Shown: piece after piece, positions 8,337 to 16,870 of the stretch
How positions within the stretch are numbered: position 1 is the first letter of the stretch
Layout: each line of letters starts with the position of its first letter
Source: an uncultured Ruminococcus sp.
GTDB taxonomy: Bacteria > Bacillota > Clostridia > Oscillospirales > Acutalibacteraceae
DNA length: 46,526 nt
Reading direction: 5' to 3'
Assembly: GCA_902773135.1 (NCBI GenBank)
Contig: CACYDP010000094.1
Span: 1-46,526 of the forward strand
Translations under genes and position numbers: made by a program
The notes under the pieces: generated by a model
What the model was told of the DNA's origin: nothing
What the model saw: only the letters and a program-made list of their open reading frames with translations
The model's database searches: none

Positions 8337-9005
8337 ATGAATCAAAAAAGCAAAGCGAAAACTCTCAGAAGCAAAAAGGGTTATACACTTGTGGAACTTG
8401 TTGTTACGATTGCGATTTTGTCAATTGTTTCAACAATGGGTATCGGCATCTTTGCGATGACAATTACTCACTATACCACGGCAGCGACTACTTCTAAACA
8501 ACAGGATCAGGCAGTTGCGGCGGAACAGATGATACTCGAAGGTGCCAGAACGGCAAAGGAAGTATACTTTATTTCGGGGTCATCTTTAGCAGACGGTTCA
8601 AACTACCCGGACGGTTCCCTTGAGGGAAACTACATCGGTAATCCGGTAGGTACAAAATATATGGAAACGTTCTTGTATCAGAAAAACGCATCGGGTACAG
8701 GCTATGACAGAGTTTCCGATGTGACCCTTGAAGGTATTCAGCAGATTACTTTCAAGCTGCGTAAACAAGTTCCTGAATCGAGCGATCCGTCTGCCGCAAA
8801 AAAGACATTTGTTTCCTTGGAATATACCATTGAAACAACCGATGGTTACCAGCTTCAGGGCTCAACGGTCCTTAACAACATTAAATCCGATGCAGCTGTG
8901 CCTGGTGCAACGCTGAGTAAAATACCGACAACTTCCAATGTCAGTGCTACTTATACTGTCGGTGGCAGCGGAACTGCCAATACAGCTATTGTATTCGGTA
9001 TATGA
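8337..9005 (+). CDS. Prepilin-type N-terminal cleavage/methylation protein (pilin 2)
   Basis: A 222-residue prepilin. The leader MNQKSKAKTLRSKKG is followed by YTLVELVVTIAILSIVS, with the conserved Glu at mature position 5. The globular part, about 175 residues, is Thr/Ser-rich and ends in a Gly-containing, hydrophobic C-terminus. The chosen ATG at 8337 follows an AAAGGAGG site at 8319-8326; the longer in-frame form would start inside that site. The gene ends 29 bases before the giant pilin-like gene. By size and gene order it corresponds to GspJ-like minor pilins, which is an inference. Confidence 0.88.
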   Translation: MNQKSKAKTLRSKKGYTLVELVVTIAILSIVSTMGIGIFAMTITHYTTAATTSKQQDQAVAAEQMILEGARTAKEVYFISGSSLADGSNYPDGSLEGNYIGNPVGTKYMETFLYQKNASGTGYDRVSDVTLEGIQQITFKLRKQVPESSDPSAAKKTFVSLEYTIETTDGYQLQGSTVLNNIKSDAAVPGATLSKIPTTSNVSATYTVGGSGTANTAIVFGI

Positions 9006-9034
9006 TTTATGAAAAGAAAGGGGAGGACAATTTC

Positions 9035-12000
9035 ATGTGGTTTAGTAAGAATAACAAAAAAGGTTTCTCACTGCCGTTTGCAATCGGTGTTACCTGTGTT
9101 CTTGTAATGCTTTCTGCATCACTGATCTTTATAGCGTCTAACAGTATTGCAAATACCAGTACCGATGTGAGCGGCAGACAGGCATACCTTAATGTTAAGA
9201 GTGCTCTTGATTATGCAAAGTCTTACTATTCGGGCATAAAGAATTTTGATGTCATGGGCACCGAAATGCCCGGTACTTCCGGTCAGAAAAGATTTGAATA
9301 TATGTCAATGAATGATGTCGGCGGTACCACTAATGAGGGTGCTAAAATCACACAAAACGACACGCTTTCCAAAAGCGACAATACGACTACCTACGTCTAT
9401 GTAGAATACACAAAGGCAGAGGGTTCAAACCCGGCTACTTTGATGTTGTCTGCATATTCCAGATATTCTGATGCGTTTGGTCGTAAAAGTAAAACAGCTC
9501 ACCTGACCGTTACTTATAATGTAGATAATTCGGGTGGTTCTGTGGGGCGTATTACCGTGATGAAAAAGCGTAGTGACAAAACGAGCGGTTCCACAGCGGA
9601 CTCCGTTACCCTGAAAGTAAAGAAACTTCCGGGACAGTCATGGGCATTGGCTCCTTATGTGTGGACATACGAAGATAAAAAAGGTATCTACACCGGCAAG
9701 AAGCATTACGAAAGTTATGAATTGCCAGATCCTTCTGTTGATGATATGAACTATAATGAACATATTGCAGAGAGGGGCGGCTCTCAGATTGGTGATGTCA
9801 GCGGTACGCTTAGTGAACCCGGCGGCAGATGGATCATTAATAACTCAGACGGATTGAAAAACGGTCCTTCCGCTACGGCTGTATCCGAGGGCGGTGAATG
9901 GTATTCCAACAAATTCTATACCAACAATAGAGATGTTCACTATTTTAGTGCTATTCTTTCAAGACGTGGTGCACAGTTGGTATGGAATGAGAGTTCCAAA
10001 AACAGACAGACAACGGAAATGTTCCATCTTTGGTATCTGGATCCGTCAGACAAAAATATTTACTTTGAATTTTTGAAAGAGGATTTTTATTATTATACCA
10101 ACAATGACTGGGACGGAAAAACCAATCTTGAAGATACGGTTCTTGTTTATGTGAAGAACCCCAGAACAACAGTTCATGTTAATTTTGTGAACGGTGATGA
10201 GGAAAGCACGGTTCCGTCAATTTCTACTCCTCAGATCAGCAGTATTACTGATTCTTCAGGCGGTACGCTGACAGGTCAGAGTTATCTGCACAGCGGCAAC
10301 AAATATACAGGCGGCATTGCTCTTGCTTATGAAGGCTGCGGCTGGTGGGCTGCTAATATTGAAACAAACGGCGGCGTAACCATTAATATTCCTTATAATG
10401 GTGCAGAACGCCCTGTGTATATCGGCAGTTTTACAGAAAAAGAAGCATGGGTTATTTATGATAATGCAAGCGGAACACTTACCTGTTATAGCAATGAACA
10501 AGCTGCTTGTGATGCCGCAGGTATTTCCAACAGTGCTTATGTAACCATTCATGCAAAGGGTTTTAACAACAGCAACGAGGTACATACCAAACTTTCTTAT
10601 AAGGACGTTGCCATTACGACTTCTGATGACAGAGTAACATTGATGCAGAAGATCAACGAAGCAGATGCCATTGAACCCGATGACTTTGATGATGCTTCAT
10701 TCGCTGCTTTGACAGCAGCTGTTTCGGAAGGTAAGTCGATCTATAATGACCTTGATTATATCTCAAGAGCTCCCGGACCGAAAAATTCCGAGAAACTCAT
10801 ACAAGCTCGAGACGGATATACAGTAGGCGGCGTGACCTATATTGGTTACAAGAAAGCAACTGAAAATATCCAGACAGCGATTGAAAACCTTAAGATCAGA
10901 ACGCTTGATCCCGAAAAATATGCTGAACTGAATGATCTCATCGGTCAGGCAGAAGCAATTGCGGGCAGCAAAGCTACCTATGACTATGACAAGATTGTTG
11001 AGATGACAGCAGGTCCTGTTGCAACAGCTAAAACAGCATTGGCTGATTCAACATGTACGAATTCCAGAGCACAGGATTGTATTGATGAGCTGAAAGAAGC
11101 AATCGAAAATATGAATAATTTGTACAAACTTGATAAGTCTGTCATTGAACCGCTTATCAGCGAGTCAGAAGAGATTATCAAAGATACAAATTATGATTTG
11201 GATGCAAGAAATACACTGAATGAGGGTAAACTGAAAGAAGCTCATGAACTGATGGCAAAAGATCAGATTAAACAATCTGAAATCACCACAATGATCACAG
11301 AACTGACAGAGGCTCTCAATATCGTAAAGGCGACTTACAGAACACCTCTTGATCTGTCAGCATTGGATAATGCTATCACAAATGCAAAAGCATTCAGAGA
11401 TGGATTTATTGCAGCAGATTCCAATTATACAGACGAAGGTCTGGATACATTAAAGAACGAGATAGAAGCTGCTGAAACTCTCAGACTGAATACTTCTGCT
11501 ACACAAGATCAGATCAATGAAGAGACTGACAAATTGGCAAGAGTTACTTCCGACTTCATCATTTACAAACCGGGCTGTGCTTATGACACACTTGCTTCGG
11601 AGGGTAAAATTCAAGTGAACGTTGTATCAAATGTTCAGTTTGATATTAAAGCTATTAACCTGACAACAGGTGCAACAGCAGTGATTCCGTTTGCGGAGAT
11701 TCCTTTGGATGTTGCATCGGGAATGTATACTACTACACTGGATAAAACCGCTTATGATGCAGTTGTTTTTGAGTATACTTATGCAGAGGGAACAACCACT
11801 AAAACGTATCAGTCAGAAAATATTAAATTCTCCGACTATGCAGACGGAAACCTCTTTGCACAGTTGAACGGCTCCGCTGATGATTTTAGTGTTGCTTTGG
11901 GTAAAGTAACCACATTGTTGTTCTACAAGTCCGGTGTCTTCGCTGCACCTACGGTTACCGTTAACGGTGCTGCTTTAACACTTGCTTCTGAAGATGATGT

Positions 12001-15000
12001 ATATAACAGAGTAAAATTTGTCTATGCAGACGGTATGAATGTCAGAGTTGAGAGCGGTGACAACTCAACAGAATTTACCGCTCAGGCAGGTCAGTTCATC
12101 GTACATCGCAATGGACCTGTCGCTGTTACTTCGGTTCATCCTTTCCATGATACCGGTTCGGGTTCTAAGCCCGCTGCAAGCAAAACATCATGGCAGCCTG
12201 TATCACTGAATGACAGCATTCAGCTGATGAATTATGATGATACAGTAGTAGGATTGGACAGCGTTGTATTTGATATACCGATACCGGAAGGCAAGTCCGC
12301 TCTGATTATTGATATGTCTTACTCCAAAAACAGAGAAAACTTTATGCCGGTAGATGTAGCTCCTTATGTTTTCACATTTAATAAGATGGCTCACGGCAGC
12401 GGTAACATAAAACTGGTAGTGGGTGCAGATAATCCCGGTACGCAGATGATAAGATTTAAAGAAACTAATTTCTTCTATGTATTATTTGATAATACTGCAA
12501 GATACTTTAATATTAACTATGTTACCGATTTCTCCAACCCCTCAAGCCCGACTACGGAATTGTTCAGGGCACTGTCCAGTTATCCGGACGGTGATATGCC
12601 TTTCACAAGTTCAGCTCCCGGAGCAGGCTCGATCAATAAATATTATCTGTTGGGTTGGGTGAATCCTTCTACACACGCTCCGACTACCGATTATAAAAAC
12701 GGTGCTTACGAATTGATGACTTCAAACGGTACCCCGGTACTCAGTGTTCCGAAAATCGAAGTAGATGACCTTTTGGGTACAGATATTGATATGCCTTTCG
12801 TAGGCGGCAGCAAGGTAAGAATTACCAACAGACCGTATGCTGAAGTTTATGGCTCCGGAACCAAAGCTGATGAAAACGGTTGGAAATTGAACGATTCCAA
12901 TTTCAAATACGGCGGTTTTGTACAAGGTAAGAACTGTCATGGTCGTGTAGGTTCTTCCAAACTGTCACCGTATTATGACTGGTGTGATATTAAGATTCCT
13001 GTTGCGAAATCTGCGACTTATTCATTTGCTGTAAAAGGTATGAATAACAAGAACTCTTCTACAAGCAATATTTCGACAACGACCATTACGAATGCAACCG
13101 GTGATGTATGGGTTACACTTAACTCCGAAGCACTCACAGGCGGTAAATACAGCGATGTAAGCATTTATTCCTTTGACCCGGATACAAATGTAATCGGCGA
13201 TACCACAAGAGTATACTTTGCTCTGCCTTCCGGTTGGGATTCAAGTTCGTTGACTGCCAGCTATGTAGGTGTTGGCGTTTCTGCCTCTGTGGCAATGGAT
13301 CATACACTTGCTTCGGAATCTACTTATCACTATGCTGATATTGACAAGACAACACCTTTTGTAACGTTCTCTGTGGTAGATGATACAGGTACATCAAGAA
13401 TCTTCAAGACTTCTCTTCAGGGTGCGGATAAAGTTCTCTTTAATCCGACTCTCGACAATGAAAATATTGAAGGCGGTAAAGGTGACTGGACTTCGTTCTC
13501 CTCTAATCAGGAAAAACTGAAAGATGCTCTCATCACTGCTCAGGGTATGTACTACGGTAATACGTTGATTCAGAAATATAATGATGACGGTCTTTCAGCA
13601 AGTCAGGAATCAAGCAACTATAAATATGCCGAAGGTTTGAAGAATGCGTATAAGGATTTTTCAACCGTAGGTGATGGTGCAGGCGATGACTCTATCAAGG
13701 TATCAGATGTTATGGCACTTGCGGATACAACTGCCGGTGTTAAATATGATGATGTAAAGGCTGTTGTAGATGCATATAGTAATCTTTACGGTGCAATGTC
13801 AGAGGCAAGAACCTTTATTTCCGTTCCTGTCAGCGGCGGCGGTGCAGGCGTTTATATGGAATATAAAAATAGAGCGGACAAGAAAACCACCTATACAACA
13901 GCATCAATCGAAAATATCAGAAGAGTCCTTGAAAAAGCAGAAGGCGTTTATGCTTCAGGGGCAGGTGCTGGTGAAGTTAATGCAGCAGCATCAGAACTCA
14001 GAACTGCCATCGCATCAAAGGTAGAAGAAACCCGTGGTGCTATTGCATTGTTGCTGTATGATTCACAGGATAAGATCAAAGCAAGTTCTGTTATCAAAGT
14101 GTTCTATGACGGCTGTCCTGCAGCTGGTGTAGATGTAACAGATGTCAATCCCGAAAACTTCCCGATCGTCTTTGTTGATGCCAATAAAACTTACACTGAT
14201 CCGGTAACCCATACTTCAGTTAAATGTATCGAAAATGTATACTTTACTGTGAACGGTGTCAAAGAAGGTGCTACCGCAGCACGTATTCTGGACAATAAGC
14301 AGTATGTTATGATGGATACTGCGGTTGATCCCGAGTGGGTTGAAAATGCATCGGTTAAGTATGTAGAAATCGAATTCGATGAGCTGACACAGTCAAGCGG
14401 CGATCCGATGGTATATGAACTGGAAGATTATGACGGTGACGGCAAAAAGGATATGATGGTAGTTTACTTTGAAAAGAATACCACCATCAAGAGAACCGGC
14501 AAGACACCTTATGTCGTAAAAGCAGGTGCTTATTACTTCTATCACGATAAGACTCCTGTGGTATCGGATAAAGTAGATCTCTTCAGTGATGAAGTACAGA
14601 CCTATCTGACAGACCCGCAGAATTACGGAGAAATTGCCGGAGCTGCCACATCAGATAGTCTTGGTTGGACAAACTCCGGTGTTATCAAGAAAACCGGTAC
14701 CTATTCATGCACAAGCGGTGATGTCAACTTTGTTGCCACCGGCGGAATGTTGTCAACATCGTATGCAACCCGTCTGTACTCTGTCAATAACGGCAGCATC
14801 TACTTCAGATGGGATTCGGCCAACGACCTTGTTGTAGGTAAAGACGTAACGTTCTCGGCTCGTGTTCCTGCCGATCCGACTGCCAAAGATCCTACAACGA
14901 AAAAGTATGTTCCCTCGATTACATTTGCTACGTGCGGAACGGTTAAGAGTACAAAAGTTTCACCGAAACTCTACTTTATGGCCAATAATTCAACTTCCGA

Positions 15001-15250
15001 CAAGATGGTAGTGACATTTAAAACAGATACAGAAGTAGTTTACAGAGATTCTACCGGCGACAAGAAATTCGTGATTCGTGAGGGTACTTACCTCATCAAG
15101 AAGAAGAATGCGTCCGATAAGTATATTGCCAACCTCTTTGACAAAACTTATTGGAAGAGTCGTGAGTATGTGAAGTCTTTGAGTGACTCCACTGTTGTTA
15201 AAAATACGTCAGGCGGAAATATTGAATTCTCAGGCGGTACTTACAGTTAA
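9035..15250 (+). CDS. Giant pilin-like surface protein with FIVAR-type repeats
   Basis: A 2071-residue protein. Its N-terminus has a leader ending in KNNKKG, followed by FSLPFAIGVTCVLVMLSASL and a long hydrophobic helix, which is a class III (prepilin) signal. Mature position 5 is Phe rather than Glu, as in GspK-type tip pseudopilins. The ectodomain is mainly beta-rich and Ser/Thr/Gly-rich. Four consecutive helical FIVAR-like units lie at about 539-842, each with a pattern like LDxAIxxAxxF...YT..S...L..xI..A. A fifth lies at about 1569-1665. A DYDGDGKKD calcium-loop-like motif lies at 1798-1806. No LPXTG sorting signal or C-terminal transmembrane anchor is present, so attachment through the pilus is expected. 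The ATG at 9035 is preceded by GGGGAGGACAATTTC. It is the last gene of the pilin operon. A tip adhesin is the likely role; the ligand is unknown. Confidence 0.82.
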   Translation: MWFSKNNKKGFSLPFAIGVTCVLVMLSASLIFIASNSIANTSTDVSGRQAYLNVKSALDYAKSYYSGIKNFDVMGTEMPGTSGQKRFEYMSMNDVGGTTNEGAKITQNDTLSKSDNTTTYVYVEYTKAEGSNPATLMLSAYSRYSDAFGRKSKTAHLTVTYNVDNSGGSVGRITVMKKRSDKTSGSTADSVTLKVKKLPGQSWALAPYVWTYEDKKGIYTGKKHYESYELPDPSVDDMNYNEHIAERGGSQIGDVSGTLSEPGGRWIINNSDGLKNGPSATAVSEGGEWYSNKFYTNNRDVHYFSAILSRRGAQLVWNESSKNRQTTEMFHLWYLDPSDKNIYFEFLKEDFYYYTNNDWDGKTNLEDTVLVYVKNPRTTVHVNFVNGDEESTVPSISTPQISSITDSSGGTLTGQSYLHSGNKYTGGIALAYEGCGWWAANIETNGGVTINIPYNGAERPVYIGSFTEKEAWVIYDNASGTLTCYSNEQAACDAAGISNSAYVTIHAKGFNNSNEVHTKLSYKDVAITTSDDRVTLMQKINEADAIEPDDFDDASFAALTAAVSEGKSIYNDLDYISRAPGPKNSEKLIQARDGYTVGGVTYIGYKKATENIQTAIENLKIRTLDPEKYAELNDLIGQAEAIAGSKATYDYDKIVEMTAGPVATAKTALADSTCTNSRAQDCIDELKEAIENMNNLYKLDKSVIEPLISESEEIIKDTNYDLDARNTLNEGKLKEAHELMAKDQIKQSEITTMITELTEALNIVKATYRTPLDLSALDNAITNAKAFRDGFIAADSNYTDEGLDTLKNEIEAAETLRLNTSATQDQINEETDKLARVTSDFIIYKPGCAYDTLASEGKIQVNVVSNVQFDIKAINLTTGATAVIPFAEIPLDVASGMYTTTLDKTAYDAVVFEYTYAEGTTTKTYQSENIKFSDYADGNLFAQLNGSADDFSVALGKVTTLLFYKSGVFAAPTVTVNGAALTLASEDDVYNRVKFVYADGMNVRVESGDNSTEFTAQAGQFIVHRNGPVAVTSVHPFHDTGSGSKPAASKTSWQPVSLNDSIQLMNYDDTVVGLDSVVFDIPIPEGKSALIIDMSYSKNRENFMPVDVAPYVFTFNKMAHGSGNIKLVVGADNPGTQMIRFKETNFFYVLFDNTARYFNINYVTDFSNPSSPTTELFRALSSYPDGDMPFTSSAPGAGSINKYYLLGWVNPSTHAPTTDYKNGAYELMTSNGTPVLSVPKIEVDDLLGTDIDMPFVGGSKVRITNRPYAEVYGSGTKADENGWKLNDSNFKYGGFVQGKNCHGRVGSSKLSPYYDWCDIKIPVAKSATYSFAVKGMNNKNSSTSNISTTTITNATGDVWVTLNSEALTGGKYSDVSIYSFDPDTNVIGDTTRVYFALPSGWDSSSLTASYVGVGVSASVAMDHTLASESTYHYADIDKTTPFVTFSVVDDTGTSRIFKTSLQGADKVLFNPTLDNENIEGGKGDWTSFSSNQEKLKDALITAQGMYYGNTLIQKYNDDGLSASQESSNYKYAEGLKNAYKDFSTVGDGAGDDSIKVSDVMALADTTAGVKYDDVKAVVDAYSNLYGAMSEARTFISVPVSGGGAGVYMEYKNRADKKTTYTTASIENIRRVLEKAEGVYASGAGAGEVNAAASELRTAIASKVEETRGAIALLLYDSQDKIKASSVIKVFYDGCPAAGVDVTDVNPENFPIVFVDANKTYTDPVTHTSVKCIENVYFTVNGVKEGATAARILDNKQYVMMDTAVDPEWVENASVKYVEIEFDELTQSSGDPMVYELEDYDGDGKKDMMVVYFEKNTTIKRTGKTPYVVKAGAYYFYHDKTPVVSDKVDLFSDEVQTYLTDPQNYGEIAGAATSDSLGWTNSGVIKKTGTYSCTSGDVNFVATGGMLSTSYATRLYSVNNGSIYFRWDSANDLVVGKDVTFSARVPADPTAKDPTTKKYVPSITFATCGTVKSTKVSPKLYFMANNSTSDKMVVTFKTDTEVVYRDSTGDKKFVIREGTYLIKKKNASDKYIANLFDKTYWKSREYVKSLSDSTVVKNTSGGNIEFSGGTYS

Positions 15251-15257
15251 ACATCAT

Positions 15258-15297
15258 AAAAGCGTAAGCAGTGAACAGCTGCTTACGCTTTTATTTT
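15258..15297 (+). terminator. Rho-independent terminator of the pilin operon
   Basis: A perfect 14-bp stem (AAAAGCGTAAGCAG with its complement), a 7-base loop and a following TATTTTT run, starting 8 bases after the giant gene's stop. Confidence 0.9.
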
Positions 15298-15324
15298 TAC
15301 TTGATATAGTTCCTGAAAAATCAA

Positions 15325-15371
15325 CAGCCTGCTCGGGCGATGAAAAAAATTTTCATCTGCCGAACAGGCTG
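15325..15371 (-). terminator. Terminator of the rrf2-type gene
   Basis: A long imperfect hairpin (arms CAGCCTG...ATGAAAA and TTTTCAT...CAGGCTG). On the minus strand it is followed by TTGATTTTTC. It lies 19 bases downstream of the Rrf2-family stop. Confidence 0.65.
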
Positions 15372-15389
15372 ATAAAATCAAAAAACACA

Positions 15390-15827
15390 TTATATGCAGT
15401 AGTCATCGCCGTTGATGGCGGGATTATTGTCGATAATGTCCTGCAATGTAATATTGTCAAGATAATCTGTGATTACTTTGTAAAGACCTTCCCATATAGG
15501 TAAGGTCATACATTCGGCAGCCATAAAACATTGATTGCAATCATTTTCAAGACATGAAACAGGAACAAGACTTCCCTCTGTCAGACGAAGAATTTCTCCG
15601 ACAGTACATTCGGCAGCCGGCTTTGAAAGCATATATCCTCCTTGGTATCCTCTGTTGGCACGGAGCAGTCCCGATTTGTTAAGCAAGGGTACGATTTGTT
15701 CAAGATATTTCTTGGAAATATTCTGACGTTTGGCAATATCTTTGAGTGCAATATATCCTTCGCTTTGGTTCATTGCAAGATCCAGCAACATTCGCAATGA
15801 GTAACGGCCTTTTGTTGATATTTTCAT
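15390..15827 (-). CDS. Rrf2/IscR-family transcriptional regulator
   Basis: A 145-residue Rrf2-type winged-helix regulator. The N-terminus MKISTKGRYSLRMLLDLA is the family signature; it is followed by the recognition helix region (ISKKYLEQIVPLLNKSGLL) and the wing (RGYQGGYML). The C-terminal half has cysteines at CLENDCNQCFMAAEC, so a redox or Fe-S ligand role like IscR is possible; CymR-type members lack such a cluster. The start at 15827 fits the AAAGGATG site, since the upstream ATG at 15836 would be too close to it. The gene is alone, not next to isc/suf or cysteine genes, so its regulon cannot be read from context. Its promoter overlaps an inverted repeat that could be its own operator. 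Confidence 0.9.
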   Translation of the reverse strand: MKISTKGRYSLRMLLDLAMNQSEGYIALKDIAKRQNISKKYLEQIVPLLNKSGLLRANRGYQGGYMLSKPAAECTVGEILRLTEGSLVPVSCLENDCNQCFMAAECMTLPIWEGLYKVITDYLDNITLQDIIDNNPAINGDDYCI

Positions 15828-15859
15828 AACACGCATCCTTTCTTTTGTTTCTCTTTACC

Positions 15860-15891
15860 CTATTATACAATAGACTTAGTATGTTTTTCAA
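15860..15891 (-). promoter_or_regulatory. Promoter of the rrf2-type gene with overlapping inverted repeat
   Basis: On the minus strand, TTGAAA (15886-15891), an 18-bp spacer and TATAAT (15862-15867). A perfect inverted repeat, CTATT-4-AATAG at 15860-15873, covers the -10 box, a position suited to autorepression by the Rrf2 protein. The operator role is inferred. Confidence 0.55.
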
Positions 15892-15909
15892 GTATTTGCA
15901 ATGTAAAAC

Positions 15910-15948
15910 TTTTGCCGCACAAAGAAATTTTATCTTTGTGCGGCAAAA
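15910..15948 (-). terminator. Terminator of the pcrA-phospholipase operon
   Basis: A perfect 16-bp stem (TTTTGCCGCACAAAGA and complement) with a 7-base loop, 3 bases past the stop of the phospholipase-like gene. The minus-strand side ends in a T-containing run. Confidence 0.85.
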
Positions 15949-15951
15949 TGC

Positions 15952-16851
15952 TCAGTTATGACCCGAAAAACTTGCCCGACACATTTCGTGAGGGATATTT
16001 TTACCGGAAACAAGTAAGGCAATTAATTGAAGTGAAAATTTTGTTGCTATTTCGGCAAGTTCAAAAAAATCTTCTGTATGCATTTTTCCGTCTGCTTCGG
16101 AGAACCACTCACAATGTTTGAAATTGGCGAAATCATTTTTTAAGTCGGGATGGGGTGTTCTGATGACAGGGGAGAGCATTGGCTTCATCTTTAGTACTTT
16201 TTCTCCTGTCTGGATAACGGATTTTTTGATTTGGTATCCGTCATTGAGTAATGAAAGTCCCTTGTGCCAATCCTGTTGCACCTGTATCATTGTTTCAACG
16301 GATATATTTTTGTTTTTTTCTGCAAGAAGATAAGAATGGTATAACTCTGCGATTATCATATTAATCTTTTCGTCCAATGGCGACGTCGACTGCAGTTTAA
16401 AGTCGGAGATCAGGATATTTTTTTCATATTTCAAAAAAATTGTATCTAAGGCGGATTCAATTTCGTTATGACAGACAGATGGATGCTTTACGGGCTGTTT
16501 TTCGGACATTTTATCTGCAAAATAAAGGACAAACGGGTGTGCCGTACTGTCGAATGCATAATGTGTCACAAAACCCAGCGTGTATGCTGCCGCAATATCG
16601 CTTTCATTATTTCTGGCATAGGACATAAAGTAGTTGATGATTTTGTCAGCAGGGGTATTATGCAGCTGAGAACCGAGTGAACGAAGACTCTTGCCTGTTT
16701 GCCAGGGCAGTAGTCTGTGTGAGAAGAAAATGTCGGGTCCTGAACAGCCCCACATAAAAGCAGTGCGGCTGATATTCATATTGGGACACGACTGAGAAAG
16801 TGTATCGTACACTCTTTCTGCAAGCAAATAATGGGAAACAACAGCGGGCAT
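15952..16851 (-). CDS. Zinc-dependent phospholipase C-like protein
   Basis: A 299-residue protein of the Zn_dep_PLPC type. Visible candidate zinc ligands are His7 in MPAVVSHYLLAE, the Asp in CSGPDIFF near 40, LHNTP near 64, the HYAFDSTAHP motif near 107-116, and HNEIES near 136, matching the spaced His/Asp/Glu pattern of bacterial phospholipase C and S1/P1 nuclease relatives. It has no signal peptide, unlike secreted clostridial toxins, so it is probably a cytoplasmic housekeeping member; such intracellular homologues are common in Clostridia and their substrate is not known. The start follows an AAGG site, and the gene lies 19 bases after pcrA on the same strand, so the two are likely co-transcribed. 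Confidence 0.82.
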   Translation of the reverse strand: MPAVVSHYLLAERVYDTLSQSCPNMNISRTAFMWGCSGPDIFFSHRLLPWQTGKSLRSLGSQLHNTPADKIINYFMSYARNNESDIAAAYTLGFVTHYAFDSTAHPFVLYFADKMSEKQPVKHPSVCHNEIESALDTIFLKYEKNILISDFKLQSTSPLDEKINMIIAELYHSYLLAEKNKNISVETMIQVQQDWHKGLSLLNDGYQIKKSVIQTGEKVLKMKPMLSPVIRTPHPDLKNDFANFKHCEWFSEADGKMHTEDFFELAEIATKFSLQLIALLVSGKNIPHEMCRASFSGHN

Positions 16852-16870
16852 AATTTCACAACCTTATCTT

